Program-made: the position numbers and the translations under genes | Notes under the pieces: model-generated | The model's input: the letters and a program-made list of their open reading frames with translations, nothing else | Told to the model about the DNA's origin: nothing | Databases searched by the model: none | Shown here: positions 1 through 8,100 of the stretch, piece after piece | How positions within the stretch are numbered: the stretch's first letter is position 1 | Layout: every line of letters begins with the position of its first letter | NCBI GenBank assembly: GCA_022825895.1 | Contig: JAJDVX010000024.1 | Span: 1 to 64,000, forward strand | DNA from: Chloroflexota bacterium | GTDB taxonomy: Bacteria; Chloroflexota; UBA11872 | Length of the DNA: 64,000 nt | Direction: 5' to 3'

Positions 1-2
1 AG

Positions 3-524
3 TTGGTGAAGTCGTGGCGGATCATCGGCTACGAGAACCGGGTGACCTCGGACGAGAGCTTCGCGGAGGACCGCCAGGAGTTTGCGGAGATTCCGTCGGG
101 CGCGGCGACGACCGTGTTCTACGAGATCGAGCTGCACGACCGGGCGCGGACGCGTGCTGGGCAGGAGATAACCCTGGCCAACGTCGAACTGCGCTGGGTG
201 GTGGCGGAGACTGGGCAGTCCCGGTCGCAGCGCGCCGAGGTGCGCGGGCGGCTGGACAGCAGCCTGAGCGCCGCTGGCGATCCGCTGTTGCAGCTGGGCG
301 CGATCGTGGCGCTGTCGGCTGACCGCTACGGCGGGCTGTTTGACGGCGACTATGTCGCCGAGATCTCCCGCGATCTAAGGGCGCTGGAGGACCAACTGCG
401 GTCGTTGAACAGCAGTCTGGGTGGGCTTGGCGCCTACCAGGACTTCCGCTTCATGCTGGCGCACATGGCGGAGCGGGCGCGGGCCCAAACGCCGCCGGCC
501 GCACCGTCGGGCTATAGCCGCTAA
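3..524 (+). CDS. C-terminal part of a VWA-domain protein with DUF3520 (5' end outside window)
   Basis: The 173 visible residues match the C-terminal DUF3520 region that follows the von Willebrand factor A domain in YfbK-type proteins. The cues are the opening RIIGYENR, then an ED..EF.EI.SG segment, then TVFYEIEL, which correspond to the family pattern 'LIGYENR ... DAGEIGAGH.VTALYEI'. The VWA domain with its MIDAS metal site should lie upstream, outside the window. A TTG at position 3 could serve as a start, but the similarity begins immediately, so the gene is almost certainly cut by the window edge. Proteins of this family are usually secreted or membrane-linked and their function is poorly known. 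A strong hairpin terminator lies 17 bases downstream, so the gene ends its transcription unit. Confidence 0.75.
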   Translation: MVKSWRIIGYENRVTSDESFAEDRQEFAEIPSGAATTVFYEIELHDRARTRAGQEITLANVELRWVVAETGQSRSQRAEVRGRLDSSLSAAGDPLLQLGAIVALSADRYGGLFDGDYVAEISRDLRALEDQLRSLNSSLGGLGAYQDFRFMLAHMAERARAQTPPAAPSGYSR

Positions 525-540
525 CCCACCGGCTCACCCC

Positions 541-575
541 GCGGGGCGCCCACGACCCGGTCGTGGACGCCCCGC
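541..575 (+). terminator. Hairpin terminator after the VWA/DUF3520 gene
   Basis: GCGGGGCG and CCACGAC (541-556) pair with GTCGTGG and CGCCCCGC (560-575). Only a C-A mismatch and a three-base loop interrupt the stem. No T-tract follows, so this is a strong GC hairpin rather than a textbook intrinsic terminator. Its place 17 bases after the stop codon supports a termination or 3'-end role. Confidence 0.6.
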
Positions 576-1366
576 CGGTGCTAAGCCTCCAGAGCGCGGG
601 GACGTGACGGCTGGCACGAGGCCATTTGCCGACCTGGTTCGGCAAAGCCGCCAGGCGACTCATTCCCGGTGATGAGCCACGACACGTCGACGGCGAGCAC
701 GTCCGACCAGACCTTGGATGCCCTAACGAACACATCGTGGCTCAATGACCAGTCGCTCCACTCGATGAGATACCCGCTGATTAGTCAGACGCAACGCAGC
801 GAGGGTATCCGCAGACGGTACCGGCAGCGGCGCGAGCAGTTGGAAAGCAGAGGACTCCAGCTCAAAGTTCTCAAAGATCCAGCTATCCCCGAACTGAAAC
901 TGCTTGCCGAGCGCCGGGTCCGGCTCGCGAGTGGAAAAACGGGCTAGCCAGCTACAGTTGCGGGCGACGGAGCAAACCAGGATTCGTGCCTGCGCGACGA
1001 TTTTGAGAGCCAAGTCGGCCCACCACCCGCTCGGCACGCCAGATTCCACAGAGAAGGTTCCTATGTATACTCAGCCACGTTGAGTCAGCGGTGTCGGCTT
1101 GGGTTTTGGTCCTAATCTCACCGTTTCTGGAAAGCTAATCTCCTGGGCACGATCCCGCTCGTGGTGAACTGACGGCCTGTGGGCAGTGTTGGCGAGCCTC
1201 GAATTACGCGCGTGAACATGAAATGTCCGGTCGGCTGGCGTGCAGTCCGAGTTAGCCGTGCAGCCTTACTCTTCGGCCAGCATGAGTGGCGTCAGTTGAT
1301 GTCAGGTAGCGAGCGAGGCAGTTGCCTCGCCGGACTCATCGCGCGGACCATCCGGGATGCTTGATC
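576..1366. other. Gene-poor stretch upstream of the first MarR gene
   Basis: Short open frames exist on both strands here (for example 669-947 on the plus strand), but none shows a recognisable domain, a ribosome binding site or a codon pattern I would trust. A short dyad, ACTCA-N7-TGAGT at 1069-1085, is the only symmetric element I see. It lies about 280 bases before the MarR start and might be an operator. Confidence 0.35.
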
Positions 1367-1867
1367 GTGGCGAAGCCACCCACTGATACTCCCGATAATC
1401 CGTTGCCGAATGATGCGTCGGCCGAGTCCACGCGGTCGTCGTCGAATCTCATTGCCTGCGTGGCCGGCCTGGTGAATGCGGTCGATAAGGGGTTGGCGAA
1501 CGAAGTAACGCCATATGGGCTGATCCCTTCGGAATTCAATCTTCTGAGGACGTGTGCGGAGCGAGGACCGAGCACAGCTACACAGCTGGCGGAGGTTCTT
1601 CCCGTAGACGCGTCCCGGATAAGCCGAATGGTGACCCGGCTGGTCAACCTTGGCTTGCTGCGCCGGCAGCGACTGCGCAGCGACCGGCGCGTTGTCCTGC
1701 TGCATCTGACCGACAAAGGAAGAGACCTCACATCCCGCGTGGTCGAGCGCGTGCAGGTACACATCGGCAGGCTCCTACTGGGTGTGAGTGAGGACGAAAT
1801 GCGCGACTTCACGTTGCTGACCGAGAAGATCACCGCCAACTACGAGGCCCTGAAAGAGGCTCAATAG
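1367..1867 (+). CDS. MarR-family transcriptional regulator
   Basis: A winged-helix repressor of 166 residues, the usual MarR length. The DNA-binding core is visible: ATQLAEVLPVDASRISRMV (helix 2 and recognition helix, about residues 71-89), then LVNLGLLRR, then the wing with SDRRVVLLHLTDKG. Helices on either side would form the dimer interface. The frame stays open upstream to a TTG at 1322, but the GTG at 1367 gives an N-terminus (MAKPP) that parallels the second MarR gene (MAESS at 4388), so I prefer it. The next gene is convergent, so this gene is transcribed alone. MarR proteins typically respond to small phenolic or oxidant ligands; the ligand here is unknown. It is paralogous to the gene at 4388-4984. 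Confidence 0.88.
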   Translation: MAKPPTDTPDNPLPNDASAESTRSSSNLIACVAGLVNAVDKGLANEVTPYGLIPSEFNLLRTCAERGPSTATQLAEVLPVDASRISRMVTRLVNLGLLRRQRLRSDRRVVLLHLTDKGRDLTSRVVERVQVHIGRLLLGVSEDEMRDFTLLTEKITANYEALKEAQ

Positions 1868-2014
1868 CCGCAAGCAGGGCGGATCTGCCGGGGCCTAGCC
1901 GAGTTCTTCACGGTCACGGCTCGCGAGCGACGCGGAGCGCGCTGCCGGGGTTCGGGGAAGGCCCCCACGTTTGCGGCCGTTGGGAATTCGCCGGCCGGAT
2001 CCGGGTTGAGCCGG

Positions 2015-2842
2015 TCAGCGCGGCGGCTTGGAGCCCAAGCACTCACCGTATGCGAAGGCGCTGAAGGCGCCAGGATGGTTTCTCCACTGTTCAAATGCGC
2101 GCTCGAGGTTGTCGAGATGCCGGTGGGATACCACGCCGTATTCCGTGGCCGCTTCGCGGACGGCGGGGGAGAGGAACCAGTCCCGGATGACGGTCCAAAA
2201 GAACGCCACTTCTTCGGGCGTGGTATGGGACGTGTATGAGGCTGTGGGTCTGAGGTCGGTGAATCCGGCTTCAAGAAGATGGCGTTTCAGGTCCCGCCCG
2301 ATATGTGGGTGGCCACCGTCGGCGGTTATGAGTTCCGCAAAGGTGACCCACGCGTCGCCGAGAATCTCGAAGTCGGGAGCGAGGAACGAAGATCCGATGA
2401 TTCCTTCACGGACGGAGATGAGGCCACCGGGTTTCAAGACCCGCCTGACCTCAGCCAGCGCGGCCTGGGTGTCGGGAACGTAGGTAAGGATGGAGTGGCC
2501 GTGTGCGATGTCGAAGTAGTGGTCGTCGAACGGCAGATTGATCACGTCGCCGAGGTGGAAGGTCGCGTTGCCCTGATCGGCGGCTTCGGCGACTGATCGC
2601 GCCAAGTCGATCTGCGCCTGTTTCATATCGATGCCGTGCAGTTCTCCGGGTTCGATGGCCTTAGCGATGCCGACCGAAATGGTGCCCGGCCCACATCCAA
2701 AGTCGAGAGCACGCTGGCCGGGTTGGAGGTAGGGAAGAAGATGCGCAGCGTGGGAATGCACCGTGTGTCCCCTGAGGAGACGGAGCATGGCTTCGCTGAA
2801 ACCGCACGTGTACCAGGGTGTGGCGGCCGTGGGCTCAGTCAC
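2015..2842 (-). CDS. Class I SAM-dependent methyltransferase (copy 1)
   Basis: A 275-residue UbiE/MenG-like small-molecule methyltransferase. SAM-binding motif I is LDFGCGPGTISVG (about residues 46-58), the acidic ribose contact is in HGIDM (D72), and HLGDVINLPFDD (about 96-107) is the adenine-contacting loop. It also has the usual VRRVLKPGGL strand. The start is GTG at 2842 (GTG-ACT-GAG), the same start context as the paralogue upstream at 3897, and both proteins come out at exactly 275 residues. The C-terminal third (TPEEVAFFWTVIRDWFLSP) is shared only with that paralogue, so the pair probably acts on related substrates. The substrate cannot be read from the sequence. No Shine-Dalgarno is obvious. 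The 227 bases between the two genes hold nothing else I recognise. Confidence 0.85.
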   Translation of the reverse strand: MTEPTAATPWYTCGFSEAMLRLLRGHTVHSHAAHLLPYLQPGQRALDFGCGPGTISVGIAKAIEPGELHGIDMKQAQIDLARSVAEAADQGNATFHLGDVINLPFDDHYFDIAHGHSILTYVPDTQAALAEVRRVLKPGGLISVREGIIGSSFLAPDFEILGDAWVTFAELITADGGHPHIGRDLKRHLLEAGFTDLRPTASYTSHTTPEEVAFFWTVIRDWFLSPAVREAATEYGVVSHRHLDNLERAFEQWRNHPGAFSAFAYGECLGSKPPR

Positions 2843-3069
2843 GGGCCCGCCCCGGACGCCAATGCCAGCCTGGAGGCTTGGCGGCGGGGCGCTGACGGGT
2901 CAGGGCAGGCCGTGACCCGGAGGCTCTCCAACGCCCAGGCCCGGGACAGGAGCGACATATGCACTCCGAATGCGCCACGCCACCCGGCCCGACCACCCGG
3001 CGGTGACGGCGCCGACACTTCAAGGAGCGAGGGGCGCATTTGTCCCTCGCTTCATGCAGCGGTCATTGG

Positions 3070-3897
3070 TCAGGAGGCTGGTTTCCAAGCCACAACTTCA
3101 CCCTCGGCTATGGCTGCAAAGGCCCCAGGATGGTCCTTCCACCTGTCGTAGGCGGTGCCGATGGCGTCGCAGAGTTCCCGGGTCGCGGCCCCGTACTTGA
3201 TCGCCGCTTCCGTGATTTCGGGCGACAGGAACCACTGCTGGGCGACCTGATAGATAAACGCGACATCCTCGGGCGTGGTGTAGGACTCGAACGCGGCACT
3301 CGTGCGGATGTCGGTAAACCCAGCCGTGACGAAGTGCGCCTTCATATCCTTGCCCATCTGTGGATGGCCGTCGTCAGCCGCCACGAGGTCTTCGAACATG
3401 TCCCAGGCTTTACGCAGCACCCCGAAGTCGGGATGGGTGAATGATGACTCGGAGATCATTTCACGGCTGGCGATCAGGCCACCCGGCTTCAACACCCGCT
3501 TCACCTCGCCCAAGACCGCCTGGGTGTCCGGCACATGCATGAGGACGTTATGGCAGTAGGCGACATCGAACTCCTCGTCGTCGAAGGGGAGGGCGGTCAC
3601 GTCGCCAACGCGAAATGTGAGATTGTCCAGTCCGTAGCGCGCGGCAAACATTTTCGCCAGGTCGATCTGTGACGGTTCCATGTCAACGCCGTGGACTTCA
3701 GCTGGCGCTACGGCCTCGGCCAGACCGATGGAAATCGTTCCTGGCCCGCATCCGAAGTCGAGAACCTTGAGGCCGGGCTCCAGGTATGGGAGCAGGTGGG
3801 CGGCATGGATCTTGGCCGAGAGCCGCAAGAGCGCCTGAAGGTATTCCTCGCCATAGCCCATCGTGTAGTCGGGCGTCGCCGAATCTTGCTCAGTCAC
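3070..3897 (-). CDS. Class I SAM-dependent methyltransferase (copy 2)
   Basis: A paralogue of the gene at 2015-2842 with the same length and layout. It has LDFGCGPGTISIG as motif I, HGVDME with the acidic ribose contact, VGDVTALPFDDEEFD, and VKRVLKPGGLIASRE. An in-frame ATG lies at 3912, but GTG at 3897 (GTG-ACT-GAG) lines up with the start of copy 1 and has GGGAG eight bases upstream, so I chose it. The two methyltransferases are tandem on the minus strand and flanked by two plus-strand MarR genes, one convergent and one divergent. This layout suggests a duplicated module controlled by the neighbouring MarR proteins. The reaction is methyl transfer from SAM to an unknown soluble acceptor, in the cytoplasm. 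Confidence 0.85.
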   Translation of the reverse strand: MTEQDSATPDYTMGYGEEYLQALLRLSAKIHAAHLLPYLEPGLKVLDFGCGPGTISIGLAEAVAPAEVHGVDMEPSQIDLAKMFAARYGLDNLTFRVGDVTALPFDDEEFDVAYCHNVLMHVPDTQAVLGEVKRVLKPGGLIASREMISESSFTHPDFGVLRKAWDMFEDLVAADDGHPQMGKDMKAHFVTAGFTDIRTSAAFESYTTPEDVAFIYQVAQQWFLSPEITEAAIKYGAATRELCDAIGTAYDRWKDHPGAFAAIAEGEVVAWKPAS

Positions 3898-4277
3898 GTC
3901 AATCGCTCCCATATTCCGGGACTCTCACCAACGACCGATGTCTCGCCTGGCCTCTACACATGCAGCGCCGGATTGCGTTGGTCTTGCCAGCAAGCGGAGG
4001 GACGGCATTCTCATTTGATGCATGCACATCGGTCAAGTGTGAGCATTTGATCATAGCGCTGACGGCACGCCGCAAACCGTCATGCCGGGGGCACGGTCCG
4101 GAGACATGTGCCGGTTTCGGGGGTCAGACAGCCGCCGCGACGGCCGTGCGAGACCTCGACAAGACTTGCATGCCACTGCCGGCCAAGCCGAGACGCCCTT
4201 GCGGTCTCCAGGTCGGCGGCTGCGTGTGCCCACCGCAATCGATGCAAGCACATTGAATGCTGGCGCAGACAATGCGC

Positions 4278-4307
4278 TTGACACTCAATGCGGCGACATT
4301 GTATGTT
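4278..4307 (+). promoter_or_regulatory. Promoter of MarR gene 2: TTGACA-N18-TATGTT
   Basis: A consensus -35 TTGACA (4278-4283) is followed after 18 bases by TATGTT (4302-4307). The same two hexamers with the same 18-base spacing occur at 16416-16445 in front of the MarR pseudogene, which supports function. Imperfect dyads surround it: CATTGA (4251-4256) against TCAATG (4285-4290), and ACAATG (4269-4274) against CATTGT (4297-4302). A repressor bound there would cover the promoter. The rest of 3898-4387 holds no gene. Confidence 0.6.
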
Positions 4308-4326
4308 TCAGCTATGGATGCCTATG

Positions 4327-4340
4327 TGAACGGTTGTTCA
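4327..4340 (+). promoter_or_regulatory. Operator-like dyad TGAAC-GGTT-GTTCA
   Basis: A perfect 5+4+5 inverted repeat 20 bases after the -10 hexamer and 47 bases before the MarR start. The same core, extended to CATGAAC-GGTT-GTTCATG, is present at 16479-16496 in the duplicated locus. Position and conservation suggest autoregulation by the MarR product. Confidence 0.5.
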
Positions 4341-4387
4341 TCCAACAAATGCCTCGTGCGGCGGTGTGAATCGAGGAATGAGGGCTA

Positions 4388-4984
4388 GTGGCTGAATCGA
4401 GTCGCAAGGAGCGCGACGAACCGAACGTGGACCTGCGGGCCCTCTGTACGGGCGTGATTCGCGGGTACGTCTCGTTGGCGACAGGGACGGTCGCCGAGGC
4501 CGGCCTGACGCTCCCGCAGTGGGGAGTCCTGGAACGCTGCGCGCGAGGTCAGGCCAACACCGTCACGGAACTGACCGAGATCGTGCCCGTCGATCAGGCC
4601 TCCATCAGCCGTGCCGCGGACTCGCTGGTTCGGCTGGGTCTGCTTCGGCGGCAACGCCAGTCACACGACCGGCGCGTGGTACGGCTGGAGGCAACCGACA
4701 AGGGCCAGGACATCGTACGGCAATTGCTACCCGAAATAGCCGCTATCTACGCCATACTCCTGGAAGGAATCCAGGATGACGACCTTCAGATTTTTGTTCG
4801 AGTCGCTCGGAGAGTTTCGGCCAACGCTCGTGGCCACTCAGCTTTGGAAAGGAGGAAGGTGACATCGGTGCTGCGTCACAGCAGGGCCCTCCCCCGGCAA
4901 GAGTTGGGCCCTACCGTGACGGCCAAAGCCTTGGTAGAAAACCCGAGGCTGCGACGTCTTCAGCCTATCGTTCGGCCCGCTTGA
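4388..4984 (+). CDS. MarR-family transcriptional regulator (intact copy of the duplicated locus)
   Basis: A winged-helix regulator of 198 residues starting at GTG 4388 (MAESSRKERDEPNVDLRALC). The DNA-binding part reads VTELTEIVPVDQASISRAAD, then LVRLGLLRRQRQSHDRRVVRLEATDKG, the recognition helix and wing. It resembles the protein at 1367-1867 but has about 45 extra C-terminal residues after the normal MarR end, beginning at ERRKVTSV. This tail is conserved in the otherwise broken copy at 16552-17126, so it may be a separate small gene or an RNA element rather than part of the regulator. The gene lies 125 bases upstream of the first giant surface protein, in the same orientation, and probably controls it. 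A strong promoter and dyad precede it. Confidence 0.85.
   Translation: MAESSRKERDEPNVDLRALCTGVIRGYVSLATGTVAEAGLTLPQWGVLERCARGQANTVTELTEIVPVDQASISRAADSLVRLGLLRRQRQSHDRRVVRLEATDKGQDIVRQLLPEIAAIYAILLEGIQDDDLQIFVRVARRVSANARGHSALERRKVTSVLRHSRALPRQELGPTVTAKALVENPRLRRLQPIVRPA
4846..4945 (+). promoter_or_regulatory. Conserved 100-base element between MarR and giant gene 1
   Basis: Over about 100 bases this stretch is roughly 90% identical to 16988-17087 by eye, well above the surrounding MarR sequence. It opens with AAAGGAGG, a strong ribosome-binding-like sequence, and contains nested stems: GTCAC with GTGAC, AGGGCCC with GGGCCCT, and CCAA-AGCC-TTGG. The frame from GTG 4859 to the TGA at 4982 is open in both copies. 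It could be a small protein of about 41 residues, the MarR tail, or a leader RNA. I cannot tell which. Confidence 0.45.
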
Positions 4985-5026
4985 GGTCAATTTAAGCCGC
5001 TAAGCGGAACAATTTCGTAGGTTGAA

Positions 5027-5089
5027 GGCGCCCTCGCGCCGGCCGAGCCACGCTCGGCCCGGCGCGAGCGGAAGCCACGGCATGGCGCC
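5027..5089 (+). promoter_or_regulatory. Structured 5' leader of giant gene 1
   Basis: A 15-bp hairpin (5033-5047 with 5053-5068, one bulged C, loop CCACG) is enclosed by two GGCGCC hexamers (5027-5032 and 5084-5089) that can pair with each other. It ends exactly 20 bases before the ATG. The second giant gene has the same arrangement (17169-17229, also 20 bases from its ATG) with different bases but preserved pairing. No Shine-Dalgarno is visible between the structure and either start. Confidence 0.65.
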
Positions 5090-5109
5090 CTTGTTCGCCG
5101 AAGCAATCC

Positions 5110-8100
5110 ATGCACACGTTCGTCGTGAGCAAGGTCGTCGATTGCAGGCAATGGCGGTTCACTCTCGTCACCGCGCGAGCCATGGCCCTGGCCCTGGCCG
5201 CTGCGTTGGTGATGGTGGCCGTGCTCGCCGGTGATGTGTCGGCCGACTCGTCGTCGCCCAGCGACGATGGCAGCCCGAAGATTCAGTCCACGCCCGACGC
5301 GACGCCCACCGCGAGCCTGACCCCGGAACCTACTCCCGAGCCAACGCCGTCCGAAGTCCCGACGCCGGAATCCAGCCCTGAGCCGACGCCCGAGCCGACT
5401 CCGGAAGCGGCGCCGGAGCCAACGCCGGAAGCGACGCCCGAAGCAACACCTGAGCCCACCCCCGAAGCCACGCCTGAGCCCACCTCCACGGCGGAGCCGA
5501 CGCCGACCGCGACTGCCGAAGTCGAGTCCGATCCGGAATTGCCCGCCTACTTCCCATTGGCTATCAGCCAGTACGTGTTTAGCCAGAACGAGGACATCGG
5601 CACGCAGACGCTGCCCGAAGCCGCGGGCGGCGCCGGCGGCTTTACGTACAGCTTGACGCCGAGCCTGCCCGAGGGGCTGTCGTTCGACGCCACGACCCGC
5701 GCGCTTACGGGCACCCCAGTGGAGGCCGGCGCCTACACCATGGCCTACACCGCCACCGACGCGGACGGCGGCGATTCCTCGTTTGAGTTCAGCATTACCG
5801 TGCAGGCGGCGCCGCGGACGGCTTTGCAGGTGGGGACGCCCGTCGCGCCGACGGTGACACGCACGGAGTTCAGCGAGCCGACCAATCCGGCGCTGGACGT
5901 GAGCTGGACGGCCCCGGCGGCCAACGGGCTGACGATTACGGGCTACACGGCGCAGTACCGGAAGAAGGCGGCCGAGGGCCAGGACCCCGCCGCGTGGACG
6001 AGCTTTACCGGCACGGTGGACGCCACCAATCGCACGCTCACCCTGCCGGATCTGGACGCCGGGGCGACCTATGAAGTGCAAGTGCGGGCCGTCACCAGCG
6101 AGGAGGGCGAGGGTCCCTGGTCCGACACCGGCTCGGCTCAGGCCAACCGGCCGCCGACCGCGACCAGCGCGGCTTTCAATGGCGGCACGTTCCCGGTCGG
6201 CACCATCGCGAATTACAACGAGACCGGGTCCGGCGCAGTGGGGGTGTTGTTCGCGGACGCGGACGGCGACACGCTGACGTACGCCGCTGCAGCGCAGCAT
6301 CCGGCGTTGCTGGGGGTGAGCCTGACCGGGGCCGCCGGAGAGGCCAAGTTGCAGATCACGCTGCTCAATCAGGGTTCGTCGAAGGTCACCTATACCGCCA
6401 CCGACGCCTACGGCGGGTCGGTCACGCGCACCACAACCATCGGCATCACCGCGAAGACGTCGCGGAGCATTGCCGAGAACTCGGCCGCGGGCACGGCGGT
6501 GGGCGCCCCGGTGACGGGCACGCCCTACAACGGGGTGGCGCTGAGCTACACGCTGGCGGGGAAGGCGAAGGACTCCGGCAAGTTCGCCATCGACGCGACC
6601 AGCGGCCAGATCAGCCTCGCGACGGGCGCATCGCTGGACTACGAGACGGACGATACGCACCGGGAGACGGAGACCTGGAACGGCCAGGTGATCGCCAAGT
6701 TCTACCGGGGCGAGGTGAAGTACACGGTCGACGGCCATAACGCCACCATCGAGGTCCTCATCAAGGTGACGGACGTCGAAGCCGGCCAGCCCGGCACAGC
6801 GACGCTGGCCCGCACGGAGTACAGCGAGCCGACGGCCCCGGGGCTGGACGTGAACTGGACGGCCCCGGCGGCCAACGGGCTGACGATCACCGGTTATGAG
6901 GCGCAGTACCGCAAGAAGGCCGCCGATGGTGAGGAGGCTGCGGCGTGGACGAGCTTCACCGGCACGGTGGACGCCACCAACCGCACGCTCACCCTGCCGG
7001 ACCTGGACGCCGGGGCGACGTACGAGGTGCAGGTACGGGCGGTCACCAGCGAGGAGGGCGAGGGCCCCTGGTCCGCCACCGGCTCGGGCCGGGCCAACCG
7101 GCCGCCGACCGCCACCAGCGCCTTCTTCGGCGGCGGCACGTGGCCGGTGGGCACCATTGCGAATTACAACGAGATCGGGCAGGGCGCCGTAGGTGTCCTC
7201 TTCGCCGACACGGACGGCGACACGCTGACCTACGCGGCCGCGGCGCAGCATCCCGCGTTGCTGGGGGTGAGCCTGACCGGGGCCGCCGGAGAGGCCAAGT
7301 TGCAGGTCACGCTGCTCAATCAGGGTTCATCCAAGGTCACCTATACCGCCACCGATGTCTACGGCGGGTCGGTGACTCGGACCATGACCATCGGCATCAC
7401 CGCTAAGGTGAGCCGGGACATTGCCGAGAACTCGGCCGCGGGCACGACGGTGGGCGCCCCGGTGACGGGCACGCCCTACAACGGCGTGGCATTGAGCTAC
7501 ACGCTGGCAGGGAAGGCGAAGGATTCCGGGAAGTTCGTGATCGACGCGGCCACCGGCCAGATCAAAGTGGCCACGGGCGCGACGCTGGACTATGAGACCG
7601 ACGATGCCCACCGGGAGACGGAGACCTGGAACGGCCAGGTGATTGCCAAGTTCTACCGGGGCGAGGTCCACTACACGGTCGATGGCCATGACGCCGTCAT
7701 CAACGTCCTCATCACGGTGACGGACGTCGAAGCCGGCCAGCCGAACGCGCCGACGGTGACACGCACGGAGTTCAGCGAGCCGACTGACCCGGCGCTGGAC
7801 GTGAGCTGGACCGCCCCGGCGGCCAACGGGCTGACGATCACCGGTTACGAGGCGCAGTACCGCAAGAAGGCCGCTCAGGGAGCGGATCCCGCCGCGTGGA
7901 CGAGCTTCACCGGCACGGTGAACGCCACCAACCGCACGCTCACCCTCCCGGACCTGGACGCCGGCGCCACCTACGAAGTGCAGGTGCGCGCGGTGACCAG
8001 CGAGGAGGGCGCGAGCCCCTGGTCGAACACCGGATCCGGCCGGGCCAACCGGCCGCCCCGGAGTACGGAACCGGCCAACCTCCAACCCAGCTATACCCTC

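Noticed and set aside
669-1049. Overlapping small frames on both strands (92 and 108 codons)
   Set aside because: Neither has a ribosome binding site or recognisable homology, and they compete for the same bases.
4859-4945. Cyclic-di-GMP (GEMM) riboswitch
   Set aside because: GACGGCCAAAGCC recalls the GEMM motif, but the GNRA tetraloop receptor arrangement and the conserved CACGCACAGGGCAAACC segment are missing.
5283-5489. Minus-strand repeat peptide (GVGSGVASGVGSG type)
   Set aside because: It is only the reverse reading of the Pro-Thr-Glu linker DNA.
5323-5510. CRISPR-like or satellite repeat
   Set aside because: The short periodicity is codon-level repetition of Pro-Glu-Pro-Thr inside a coding frame; there are no spacers.
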